A DNA stretch of 64,000 bases from Dactylellina haptotyla (lineage: Eukaryota > Ascomycota > Orbiliomycetes > Orbiliales > Orbiliaceae). A model generated the notes under the pieces. That model worked only from the letters and a program-made list of their open reading frames with translations. It was not told where the DNA came from and searched no databases. The stretch spans positions 2,232,001 through 2,296,000 of the forward strand of contig CM062383.1 in NCBI GenBank assembly GCA_031310005.1, in the 5' to 3' direction. Positions 46,936-59,100 of the stretch are shown here, one piece after another (positions within the stretch are counted from its first letter, which is position 1; each line of letters starts with the position of its first letter). Both the position numbers and the translations under genes were made by a program.

Positions 46936-49363
46936 AGCTACTTGTACCATGGATTCCTACTTTATCTGAAGAAATAACCAAGAGAACAGCTATCCAATTT
47001 CTCCTCTGACTTGGTTGAGAGGAATGCGAATGTCCTTTTCCAGGGGACTTGAGCTGATGGGTGGCGTTCTGATGAAAAGGAGGCTGTGGTGAAGAAGTGA
47101 CTTCTTCGGCTTTTCAGATTTGAGCCAAGTCGATTGCAATATCCACTCGGGGAAAAGGGTTTATTCACTTAGCCTGCAGAGATGACATGATCTCAGGGTC
47201 CGAATGTACATGTACTTTAGAGACATTGGTAGTTTTTCCGCTAATCAGCTATTTGTGCCGTCCGTGAAATAACATTTGGGTGAGACGAACTGCCAGAAAT
47301 CATATATCCCAATTTCAGGCGCCGTACGAGGCGCAAATTCCACCCTTCCTTCCGCGGTTTTGTGGGTGGTGTTTAGTCAGGGCGGTCCTGCATCCGTCTC
47401 AGACAAGATAAGAAAGTGGCAAAGGCGGGAAGAAGCGAATCGCGATATGCGTGATTGGTCAGGTAGTTTGTCACTCTTGACGAAGTTGATCTTGACATCT
47501 AAGATATCTATCACCCCATTCAAATTTCAATTCACAGGCGGTAGTTGTTTTTGTTGCATGTTGCCCGGGTTCTGCATGTGTCTCGCCATGCAGAGGGGAC
47601 TTTCGTACGAGCAGAAAGGCGAATGTGATTACATTGTTCTAATATTGACCTTGGGTACGCCCCCCGTTTTCGGCATAGCCTTAATTGCGAGTAGCGATAA
47701 GATAGTGTGTGATAGGATAGATATCAACCAGAGCATCAATTTTAAGCACAGCTAGTCTGAACTATCGAGATAGCTTAATTAATGTTCGGGCAGCAAACGT
47801 TCAAAGTATATCCGGCACGGCGGGAAAAGTTAACTTCCCGGTCCACAAAGGTGTCAATAGATATCTCAACTGTTCGGCGCCAGGCAACAAGGGCAATAAC
47901 TGGACGCTTGGGCGTAATTAAAATTCAAAAAGGCTAGACTGTTGCTCTAAATTTCATCTGATGCGAAGAGATGCTTAAGGTTTGCACCTAAAGGACCTAG
48001 CGAGCGCGACAGCCCAAGTGGAAGAAATGCGTCCTTACATCATTTGCGAACTCTGTTCCTGTGCAGTATCTTGAGTCCTCTCGGGCATCCTCGGGGCACG
48101 CAAAAAACTAGTTTTGAGACCTAAGCATGTCTCGGCATCACACTTGAACGGAGGGTACATACACATGGTTCTGATGTCCCGTCTGCCGGGCTACATGGCT
48201 CGAGTCAACTAACCACAGACAGAGATTTATGTGTTCTTTCCACACGGGTTGAAAGCCCAAGAGCGACGGACGCACGTATCCTGTCGTGCGAAAGCAGGTT
48301 TTCTAGTGTAACAGTACTAAGTTCTCCCGTTGTGCTCCTCTGGGTCAAAGAAGGCCCACAAGAGCGCCAAACCTCTCCCGAATGTTGGCGAGGGTGACTT
48401 GGTGTGTATTTTGACCATGATCGCATCTAACAATTGCTGCGATTCTTCACACATCTTTTGCCAAATCAAGCCGCCTGCCTTGAAGGATTCCAGCCAAATA
48501 TGGTCCTCACGTTTCAGAATGGACTCGCGGTACCACTGTTTGATTGCTTGAAGAGAAAAAAGTTGTTAGAATATTGTCGAAGGCGATCACCCTGTTTGTG
48601 GACATCCCGGTCCCCTCTCCTGGACTCCTCCTCCAGGCTGATTGCACATGTGGTGGCGGTTGCAACCATGAGCACCCTCAGGCCTGTCCCCTTGTCATGT
48701 CGACATTATGACACTAGCCTGACTAAACCCCAACTGTCTGTTAACCGCCATGGGATACGCCAGCCATGTGCTTCACAAGTGTCAAGTCCGGGTTTTTGTA
48801 CGTTATTTCCCCAGCTCGTCACTCCTGATGTTTCGTCCTAACTTCAGCAGCGGACGGGTGCCTGAGCCGTTGTCATTCAGGTAATAGCGGTTTTCGCCTC
48901 CGAGAAAGGTGCTGGTTAACTAGGCTTTGGGGGTAAGGTTTGGAGGGGACCTTCCTATCGATTGTTGAAGAATCCTGTTGCGCTCTGGATTCCGAAAGTG
49001 ATGGCTGACCAAGGTGTCCCTCGCGCGATTTTTATTCAGACGGTCCCCGCGAACAGCGCTGCCAAAAAATTAACTCGGCTGTCTAAGGCTAGCCATTTCA
49101 ATGCTTAGAGGCATGTACATGTAATAGGGTTGTGCTACTATAATTTAGAAAACTTGTTCACATTGGCTGGGGGATTCGACGTACATGTGCATTGAAATCA
49201 AACTAGGCTTCAATGATATGCCCCGCTCAACCAACCTCCCTTTTCCCGAGCCCTTGGTGTTTCCATAGGGGTTCCGACTTTGCAGCGGTTCGCAAGCGAG
49301 TCGGGCTGACTTTATTAGCCAGAACGAAAGCGTCCGGTCCTCTGTGTCGCTGACGCCGAACAG

Positions 49364-49395
49364 AAAAAAAAAAAATAATAATAATAAAATAAAAA
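49364..49395. repeat. A-rich / (TAA)n microsatellite
   Basis: A12 is followed by TAA repeats and further A-runs in the desert. No adjoining SINE or LINE body was recognised. Confidence 0.8.
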
Positions 49396-49462
49396 TCCCA
49401 AGCTTGCCAAGCTGGTCATGATATTCCGTTACTGATAGAAGAGAGGAGACGCGGGTATACCA

Positions 49463-49474
49463 TCATGCATGCAT
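49463..49474. promoter_or_regulatory. CATGCATG site (TCATGCATGCAT)
   Basis: Another copy of the palindromic word, in the desert about 2 kb upstream of the Gln/Pro/Gly-rich gene. Motif-based annotation only. Confidence 0.3.
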
Positions 49475-50689
49475 ACACAGAGAATACGGACCCAAGCGTC
49501 AGCCTTCAATGTTATATATATATTCGTAATCGGATTTCGAATATTCTACAAGCACAAGAGCAACAACGCCTGGTTATCAAGCCAAGGTAAGGTGTCCTTG
49601 TAGGAAGTTTGATTGCTGGAGTTTCGAAAATGTGGGTGGGGCTGCTATCTATGGCAACAGGGGCGCCGGTGTGTTCCGGGCAAGGAAATTGTCCCCGGAG
49701 GATCCCGGGTACTTCGGGACTCCGGGCAGCCCTCGCCCCGGATAAAGATACCTCTTTCAACCACGGCGTTTTCTTTCCTGTGCACACCACCTTCCTCCCT
49801 CCTCCCCCATCACCAAACCAGTGACACCGCCAATCACCGCCAGAAACCCTGATATCACGCCCTTGAGGAGCAACGACGCAGAAGACAAGGCAGAAGGAAG
49901 GCATTCTCCAACATTCGCGGCGTCCTGTATCCCGATTCGAGCCGCCTCTCCTTGCGTTTTTCGTGGACTACCATCCGGTGCATCATTTCCAGGCACATTT
50001 GACCGGGATCCCGGTATCGTATTTCGGCTCGCAACCTAAGGTGTGTTCCCGTTTATGCGCCCTTGATCATCTCATTTTGCTTTGGTTTGCTTCCTTTTTC
50101 CAGCCGTCCAATTTTTTATTTTTATTTTTTTTGTTCTGTTATTCCCCCCTTCTTACCACTGATTCGTCTGGGCATCTAAACAAGACGGAGAAAGTGAGCT
50201 GGCATATTGCGGCCGGCCTCGTTCAGCCAGTGCCTCAGGCGGTCATACAGACGGCTGCAGAGGATCAAACCGAGAGGACAGGCCCCATGCATCACGGCTT
50301 TTGGGGTGGGCTGCTCGATGCTCTCCCAATACCCCTTAGGCGCACATCCAACGCCGGGATGTTTATGTTATTTTGACTATCTGTGGACAGCGCATGCATA
50401 ACACGGATAACCCGAGCATCGTCCAAATCTCGCTCTCATCTCGTTGTAGCTCCTTGTTTTTTGATACACGGTTCTAATATATAGGCTGCAGCCGTGAGGA
50501 AAAGGCCCTCTGACTGGTCAAAAGACTCAAACTAGAGGAACGGGAAGACCATCGACGGTAGTACATATCTTCGAGACCTGCTGCTGCTGTCCGCGAGAAG
50601 GCACACTACCATCGTTGCTTGTACCTCTCCCCAGTCCTCCTCTAGGGTGCAACATAAGACTACGACATATACTACCGCTACACGTTTCG

Positions 50690-51225
50690 ACACTTCCCTT
50701 CCCTCTCTCTGCCTGTGGTCGGTCACACCTGCGCTAGCTAGCAAAAAGGACCTGGCCCCCTGCTCTTTCCCTTCCCATTTTCTCTCCCTGCAGCGGCCTG
50801 GTTCCCCTCCCACCACGAGCACCATCCCCAGTCCAAGTTGGCTGGTCCACCCAAAAAAAGCCCAGTCTCCCTCGGTCTCTTCTCGCACTCTCTTTTCTTC
50901 TTCCTTTACCCTCCCCCAATATCATATCTCTCTTCTGTTTTCTTCGGATTCTGAGATATCTTGCTCGTGCTGCCGGGCGTTTTCCTTTTTTCTTTTTTAC
51001 TCATTCCCCTTCATCGCCTGTTTCCTTATAATATTTTTGCATTTCTCCATCTTCGCCTGTTCTCTTGCCTCATCTGCTGCCTTCTTCCGTTGGTCCAGTC
51101 TCGACGTTGAGGGTCCCATTCCTTCCCGCCATATCGTGTGTCTTGTCTTGGGCAGCCTTTGTATGACCAACGGGCTCTTTCCCTTCCTTCCCCTTCCCCT
51201 TCCCTCAGTCCAGTGCTCTGTGGTC
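50690..51225 (+). promoter_or_regulatory. Long C/T-rich tract, probable promoter/leader
   Basis: The plus strand is strongly pyrimidine-rich for about 530 bp, directly upstream of the Gln/Pro/Gly-rich gene. Such tracts precede transcription starts of many filamentous-fungal genes. The open frame through it is low-complexity and is best read as untranslated leader. Confidence 0.45.
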
Positions 51226-51468
51226 CTGTCCTGCTTTGCTGGGTGTGGCAGGTATTAGCGTTGGTGTGTGGGTGGTTGGACCCGTTTTAGTCCGCCCCAA
51301 GACATAAATAAAACCAGTTCCCCAACTTCGATAGATCGCATGCTGCACCCGCATAACTGCTGCCGCCGCTGCTAATGCTGCTGCTTCTGCCCTCCAGCCG
51401 TCTATCCTACAACAATCATTACTGAGATTCCGGTGCCTTAGCATGCGCGGATAAGTTTCGAGTCACAT

Positions 51469-53134
51469 TTGCAACCTTCGACCACGGCTTCCTTCATATT
51501 TCCCTCACCACCAACAACAACAGCATTCGCGTTCGCCTCAGCAATGCCTGCTGCAGGAGGTCCTCGAAAGAGAGGCCCAGCGAATGCCGCCGGCGCAACT
51601 ACAGCCTCCCCTGGCGGAAAGCGACTGAAAACTGAGAACGACCCGAGTAGGACTCCGGATCAATCGCAGCAACAAGCTCATCTTCACTCTGCACAACAGG
51701 GACACCAGCTGCCCCCTCCGCAGCAGCAGTACCACCACCCTCAACATTATGGTGCGAGTCACGCAGCCTCCGCCAATATATATGGCGACCACGCCCAGGC
51801 TGTAGCCTCTGGCGGTGGGATGGGATCTCTCGAAACCCAAACCCAGAACAATTTTGCTTATCACTCTCAAACACCAGTCCAGCAAACAAGGTATGCTTCA
51901 CAATCATATACTGCGGCTCCGGTTGCACCTTCGAACACCATGACAACCCCCACAATGAATGGCGCTATTCACCCACCCTACCCACCTCCTACACCGATGC
52001 AAGCACCATCTGCCGCCACGCCTCAACCAAAACAAACGCCTGGATCCTCCGGTGGTGCTGGTGGTGCTGGCGGCGGAGGCGGCGGTGGTGGTCAAGACCT
52101 TCCTCCAAATCCCAGAATACGGACGGACGGCAAAGGCAGAGACCCGTACAACATCGAAACCATTTGCAAACAACTAGGGATATCAACCACAGTATGGGAC
52201 CAAAAACTCAGAACTGAACTCACGAAGGTAATCGACCGCCACGGTCTTGCTGGCCAAAAGGTCATTCCCACCAACTTGGCTGCTCGCGAAGCTGCTGTTG
52301 ATGAGTGGATCCGTAATTGCCCCGAGTGGATGAACGAGCCCAACGACAGATACCGTAAAGTATATGCCATGGATAGATTGAAATGTGGTATGGCAGATAT
52401 CCGTCGAACTCAAAACCAACGAAGTAAGAGGACGCAACGTGCAAACGAAGCAAATGGCGGCGGCGACGACGCGGAAGGTAAACTAAATATATCTCTCGAA
52501 CTGTGATCGTATACGGGAATTGTAGAACTGACATTTATCTTCAACACTATTAGGCGATGCATTTTTAGAAACTAAGGAAGAGCCTGGCACGACTTCCCCA
52601 GAGCAGCTACCAACTCAGAGAGCATTTACTGGAGTTCCACAGGAAACACCAGCACCATTGCAGACCCCTGTGCCACCTTCTGCTACAATCCCGATTTTCC
52701 CCCCCGAGCAAAGGACGATTCCTGGAACAGGCCCAATAAACAATATTGGGAGCGCCTCTCCAGGACAGTCCATCGCTCCGCCGCCATTGACTGCTACACA
52801 GCCCCCTGCGCCCCCAACTCCCTATCAGATTATCTATCCTGGCGGCGGCCCCATCAATAACCCAACCTCTGTCGTATTGACCATCGTGGAAAGCCTTTCA
52901 GACCGGAGATGCACCGCTACAGCCGAGGATTTTTATCCTGACGGCGCCTTTTCCTGGCCAAGTCTTACCAAAGTACTCCGAGAAGATCTTGGCTTCAACC
53001 CTCATTCGCAGAAGTTGTACTATGATGGTCCATATGGACGTGTGTATGTTACGAGTGACCGCACACTCCGCAACGGAATCACACTCGAAGTCAACCGAGG
53101 CCAAAATTATCCGAAATGGGAAATCGAGCAATGA
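51469..53134 (+). CDS. Gln/Pro/Gly-rich orphan, putative nuclear protein
   Basis: Two exons (51469-52477 and 52554-53134) are joined by a 76-nt GTAAAC...TAG intron in frame (DDAEG to DAFLETKEE). Translation from the first ATG gives 529 residues; the ATG at 51544 (MPAAGGPRKRGPANAAG) gives 504 and looks the better start. A basic GGKRLKTE segment could be a nuclear signal. The Gln/His-rich region is followed by a run of glycines near 52,040-52,095. A helical, conserved-looking domain then spans DPYNIETICKQLGISTTVWD to RKVYAMDRLKCGMADIRRTQ. The last ~90 residues form a second compact region with FSWPSLTKVLREDLGFNPHS and KLYYDGPYGRVYVTSDRT. Two related motifs, GTGPINN and GGGPINN, lie between. I do not recognise the family. 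It is the only gene between two deserts. Confidence 0.85.
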
Positions 53135-55534
53135 GTTCACTTAGCTGTGCATTTTTAGCATACCATCTTGGAACGACAGACTATCTGGGAAGTTAGCTCT
53201 TCAAAAATGAAGGTTGCTTTCATAAAATGATGTCTTATGTTTAAATTCACCGTGGGGCAAGTCTCGAAGCAGTCTTCTTTTTTCACTGCTGTTGATGCCT
53301 ATTCGCTCCGTATCAGTTTTGTGGTTGGCGCGCAGGTCTATACTATTCTGGCGCTACCACAAACATATCTTTCGGCTATCCTTCTAGTACATTGGGGGTC
53401 AACTCTTTTTTCACCTTACATTCATATTACATACTCGCGGGGATGGGATAGATTTCTGCAGCATAGCTTTTACACGCATGATCACGACGCATTTCCTCAA
53501 ACAGTCATCGTTCGATTCCGTTTACCCCCAAAGAACCACTGATACATAGGTTCTGTTCTCACGAAACCCCAAACGAATCTTCTTGCAGATACCTCTCATT
53601 CAATACATTCACCACAAGAAAAACAAAATCTCGTCACCACCAATCTAACACCTCCTCTCGCCCTTTTGAATACATAAAATTATTTTGGAATTTGCGATAA
53701 CAGGAGCAAAATGGAACGCTGGAAAGGATGTTTTTCTATCGACCTCTTCTCTTACAAACTTTCTTTTCATTTCTGGAATCTTTTCATCCCTCAAAAGTCT
53801 TTCTAACTTGCTCATTCACCTTCCATTATTCCTCGATTTTCAATTTCATCTCTTTACTACCTTTTTGTTTTTGTTTTTTTGTTTTGTTTTTGCTATCGTT
53901 TTTAAGTCTCTTTGCTGGGCTTTTGTTGCTCTTCGTGATTGATTTTCATTGTCTCTGTGGCTTGAATATTTATGGAGTTTATCGCGATGGAATTTTATTA
54001 CGTACATGTTCTGAACGACTTAATGGGCACGGATGACGGACTGGAGGAAACATTTGGGTTGGAGCAAACAACGAGGTGTAGTTTAAAGGGATCTGGGAAA
54101 TGTTAGCAATTCTAAGATCTTTGAAAATATGAAAATATGCATGGCAGCTTGTGAAGGAAAGAGAAGAGAGTGTGTGTACTTTGTCTGTGTTTTCTCGTTA
54201 CCTCTTGTTTCGACTAGTTCTTTTTCCTATACTTCTTCCTGACTTATTCAAATAACTACTTTTTTGACTGCTTTCCGGATTACTCTCTCTCTTTTTTCCT
54301 CTCTTTTTTTTTCACTTCTCTGTGCTTGGTAGATTATTCTGGTGGTACATGACAAAATTTTTAACATTAATCCAAAAATTTCTCATTCCTTGGTTAATTG
54401 TCCTTCCCAAGATCCACAGTATAACGAGATCCATAATATAATTCCAGGTAAGTTTTTCGTTAAAAAGGAAAAACCTTCGATAGACTCTTCCACGTTGCCA
54501 CGATTGGCTTATGCGCCGAAGTGAGGCCCTCCGCTGCGGGTCACTTTAACAAGGTTAATACCTGTTCAGATCGAACAAAAATGCGAAGAACCCATGAACC
54601 AGGACGAAGGGTTTGAACTTTTCGCTTTAGCTCGGTGTCCATTGGCCGGAGACCTGTTGTTTCTTCCCGACTAGTATCATTCTGCGCTGGCCGTCTTTTT
54701 GTTTTTGTTCTTGGATTATCCTTAGCTGCGTTCGCGTCCCAAGCATTTTTTGTTTTTCTGATACCACTTGGGCGGAAAGGCAGACGGAGGGGAAGGGGCA
54801 GAGGGAGAAAAACCGGTCTTTCAGAACCCCTCGGCGAGGTCAGTGGGACTGGTGTGTGGGGTGGATAGTGGCTGGTAAGGATGGTGATTGGAAGCTTCAC
54901 AAGCGTGTCAGTGCTCCGTGGCAGCTAAGGCTTAAGGTTCGGAGTGAAGGGTTCATGGATGATGGGACGTCGGTATGGGACCCAACAACAGCCAACAAGA
55001 ACGGAGTTCAACGCCAAATTTCACACGAGTCATATCATACGATCTGCTCAGATAGCAGCAATATAATTTATAATTGAAGGCGACGAACGTGCGAAGGGGT
55101 TGGCCGATGTGCTTGCGTCGTGGATGAGAGGGAAGAGTTACCAAGGCACGAAAAACAGGTTCAGGGAGAGGGTCCAAGCCAACGCAGAATGACGGGTTGG
55201 GTTAGCTGCGGCAGCTGTGCGGCCGGTTTGGTGTCTGGTGTCTTGGGAAGGCCCCCAATGGCAGTTGAGCTCGGTAATCTGACCGAGTGGCAGGTGAGGC
55301 TCGCAGGTTGGAGGCTGAAAGTCCCGACCTATCGGCGGGCGTGTTCAGCGAAAGCTGGCGTTGTTTCTTTTTTTTTTCCCTCTCCACAGACGAAATGATG
55401 ATATCTTCAGATCGCACTATTCGCTTGATCAAATGTACTCGTACGAAAGAAATACCATAACGAATACCGGTCGGCTTGCCCGAGAGTGTGCTCGCCTCAG
55501 TGTATTTCGAAAAAAAGGAAGTGTCGGTCATTAA

Positions 55535-55544
55535 ACATGCATGC
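55535..55544. promoter_or_regulatory. CATGCATG site (ACATGCATGC)
   Basis: Desert copy of the palindromic word, preceded by TTAA. A further copy in the same orientation lies 649 bp downstream. Motif-based annotation only. Confidence 0.3.
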
Positions 55545-56183
55545 AGCTGAGATACTATCAATTGGAAAAGGGCTTTAGTGTAGCAAAAGGATACTCGTAA
55601 TTCTTTTTGAACACAAACAGTATAATCGACTGCGGTCCACGTAACTGCAATGTTCGGCGCGTTTTACTAACCTTGGCTAATAGCATTCCAAGTTTAGGCC
55701 CTTTTGCCGGTAAATCATATTTCTATTACACAGCTCACCGAACAAAAGGGATCGATGTTCCATTATAGCTCTGGAAAACTGCACGCTAGCCCGTGGGGAA
55801 GCGGGCAGCTACAGCGGAGGGATACGACCATGACTCCGTATTCCAAAAACCCACTGGTCCAGGGGAGGCCCTGCCCGGATTCCTCAATTTAGAAATCGCC
55901 TAGTTATTTTGCAACAATACCAACCTGAGAAGAGGGTCTCGAGGTATGTGATGGGTGAAAAACAATACAAAGAGTGGGTTAGGAGAGTGTCTCTCGCACG
56001 GATGACAGGCGGGATGAGGAGGGGCCGTCGCTATCGAAAACATGTTAAACGAGAGACTGCTAGGAGTTACCAGACATTTCAGTATTGGCAAAATGGGGCC
56101 CAACATTATTTTTCTAGGTCTTTTTGTTTCTCGTTAAGCTGCGACAGAGATAGCTTGTCCTCCCGGATTCCCGGCCTTATCAA

Positions 56184-56193
56184 ACATGCATGC
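56184..56193. promoter_or_regulatory. CATGCATG site (ACATGCATGC)
   Basis: Desert copy of the palindromic word. A half-similar CACATGCAG follows about 20 bp later. Motif-based annotation only. Confidence 0.3.
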
Positions 56194-59100
56194 CATCTTA
56201 CTGCACATGCAGAGTCAGCATCCGAGATCTCGGAGGGGAGATCCAGAAGGCGTTTGTCAGCTTCGCACAATGGCGAGGGGATGTTATTGAATGGAACAGA
56301 ACAAAAACTAAAGGACGATGTTTCGCAGGCATCCTACGCATCCATGAGGATTTTAAACGAGAAAAGGGAGTCTGTGCATCCTCGAATCAGATTTTGTCTA
56401 ACACCACACATTTTTGGAGGCGAACCTACAGCAAGGAGACGAGACAAGCTTTTTGTTCGCAATGCGGGTGGGCAAAAAAAGCTTGGCGTTTTCGCGTTCT
56501 CCGGAAGAAGCGGTAACCGTCCGTCTGAAGGGTCGGTCAACGGCTGCTCGAATTTCGTTGAAAGGGCAAAAACAATGTGGAGCTGGGGCCACAGCACTCT
56601 GAGAGGCTTTGGGACCAGGTGCGGTTCCGACTTTCTATCATATTCCGTTTGCGGAGCCGATTCGATATTAACACCTCAGGGTCGCCCCGGCAAATGAAAA
56701 TGAACCGGCCACAGATTAAAAATCTGGGGCGGGAGGCGTTCTCGTAAAATGTGATTTGATGCTTTCCAGACACAAATTGCTCGATTCTCTGCTGTTTGTC
56801 CTTTTAGACACTGATTACAGAGAAATTAATGATAGCTGTGGCGTCCATTGTATAGGTGCTCTGGTTTTCCAGGACGGCTCTGTGGCTGACTTTGTGGCAA
56901 GCAACCAGAGGGAAAGCACGTCCATAGAATGAACGAACTATACTATAGAGATCGGGCTGAGAGCACACGTGGTTCATAGCCACCCTATTTCCAGTAAATG
57001 AGATATCCGAAGAAGCCAAAGAATGTAATGGTCTAAATACAGATATCAAGGCGGTTGAACACGAGGCAGTTTTTCTTTTCCGCGGCTTGGGGTTCTCTCT
57101 CAGGAAGTGAAGGATAATACGGAATATCGCGTCTGACACTCTAAATATCACTGTCAATGAAACATCCATAAACGAGAAGGAAGAATTTTCGAACCTCTTC
57201 TTCCAAGGTCTCCCGTGGGTTTCTTTCCTGTTCGTCAGCCTGTCTCAGCGCGGGTAGAACGAAATGAGGCCATCGAAAAGATGGAGAGTGACCCACAGAC
57301 ACCTGGTAGTCTAGGGTGCCTCCTGGCTCAGGAGTAGTGCTTGGAGCTTCAAATTGTCCGGAAACACGAATCGTGCAAATACGGCAGCGTATAACAAGAT
57401 ACCACAGAAATGCGTGATGGGCGAAGGTCAGCCAGCAGGGTCCTGACCTGTCAAGACGTGTGATCTTCGAGCGGGATGGGATGGAGGTCCCTCAGCTCGG
57501 ATACTCTAGGCAGAACCAAGTCAGACACACTGTGGGGTTTCTCCGTCCGCTCGTCTGTTCGTCTGTTCTTCTTGTTCCTGAAGGACAGTCGAAGTCTTCC
57601 AGAAGAGCCACGATCGAGCGGCGGTGAGGGGTTTTGTGTTGTTCTGAGGTGAGGTGTGGGTGCCGTGTAGGCGAGTGACAAGGGTCTCGTTCAACCGCGC
57701 CCGGATGCACGGTGCTGCACAGATCCCAATCACCGCCGACTCGACCCTCCCGCAGCAATATCAACCGTCCAAGCCAGCCCAAACTCGACTCGACGTCGGC
57801 ATGCGGTCCTTGAGTATCCGCCTCGCTGTATCAAGGACAATTAAATGAGATTGTAAGGACAGGAGTGGGACCCCTTACGAGTCGAGCAATGCTCCTCTTT
57901 GCATATGATTGTCCTTGGGAGTTCCATGTGCATGTTCCCAAGCCGGAATCGAAAGTTTTTCCGGCTGGACAAATCATCTTCGCGACTACCTTACGCCCCA
58001 TTAATTGCAATTGATGAACTCTTGCATCTTGCTGGCTGTCGTTACCCACCGCCATCATGTTCATTATATTCATTCGGACCATGCCCTCGCAGCGTGGGGG
58101 CCATCCCTTGTTGATTTGATGGGATTTATGCCTCATAAAGACAGGCGTCTATTCCAAGTAATCAACCAGAGATGAAACGTCGGCAGGTAGGAACAATTCG
58201 CTCCCACGTGTGGGAAGCCCACTAAGTCGAAGAATCCACAAATATATGACTTCAAGCCTTTTTTTTCTTTCTGGGCCGGCTAAAATCAAAAAGCGCAAAT
58301 GAGCGTCATCTAAGAAAGCAGATCCCTGGCAAACAGATCCCTCGAGCTGATATGCAGGTTGCATGTGGTGTGAACGGGAATTTATTTTTTGAGGACTTCG
58401 TTCCCCAGGTTGGTTCTCGAAACTGCAAATGAAGAACAATTCTAACCACTTCTCTACGGCCGAATCAGAAGAAACTATACACCTACATAGTTTGCAGGCT
58501 CACTTAACGAGCTCTTTGATGATGCATCGTAATTGCACAACGGCCCCCAAGGAACCGGTGTTAAAAAAACGGACGTAAAACCGTTCTTTTTATTTGCATG
58601 CGATTGTGATGAACAAACGAGCCAGTCATATTGGCCAGACTGGTGATTGACAGATATGCAGAAGCGCCTCATATTCGTGGAACGATTAGGATAATAAAAA
58701 CGCTATAGCCTTCGAGATAAAAGGCAACGAAAATTCAGAATGTCGGGGGACATCGTTTTCAGCTTCCTTAATTTCACGGGCCCTTTCCCCCAAAATCAGG
58801 TCTGCGTGCATGTGGGATGGTTGGTACCCACGGCTGTCCTCCGTGTGTGATTGCTATCCTGCATACCTTCGTTGCGGTGTTGGTACCATGAAGACGGAAG
58901 CCAATGAAAACAAGCCATCACATTTTCGCTCTGAATGGCTAGCATGATCGTCATGGGGAGCGGGGTGCGCCTCCCAGCCCATGACCCTCCCACACACCTT
59001 ACACGCCCAGTCCCTTTTCCAGCAATTGATATTTTGGCTTGCTCGCTGCGCGTTGTCGCTCAGACAGATGCATCGTATCCTCCCGCTGTGCTTCTCTGTG

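Larger units (their letters stand above)
43625..51468. other. Gene desert, 7.8 kb
   Basis: I recognise no gene in this long stretch. Open frames are short or composition-driven, with no domain, no signal-peptide protein and no splice-joined series. No transposase, reverse transcriptase or terminal repeats were found, and it is not strongly AT-rich, so classic RIP-mutated transposon remains are not evident. It holds A-runs and three CATGCATG sites. The right end, about 50.6-51.25 kb, is a long C/T-rich tract upstream of the next gene. Confidence 0.6.

Noticed and set aside
47276-47755. 159-residue open frame in the left desert
   Set aside because: No family resemblance, no signal peptide followed by an ordered Cys pattern, and no supporting introns.
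50647-51258. 203-residue Ser/Phe/Leu-rich open frame
   Set aside because: It is produced by a C/T-rich tract upstream of the 51.5-kb gene and is better read as promoter and leader.
55909-56697. 262-residue open frame in the right desert
   Set aside because: It is the longest frame there, but composition is random-like, no motif or splice context is visible, and overlapping frames on the other strand are equally plausible.
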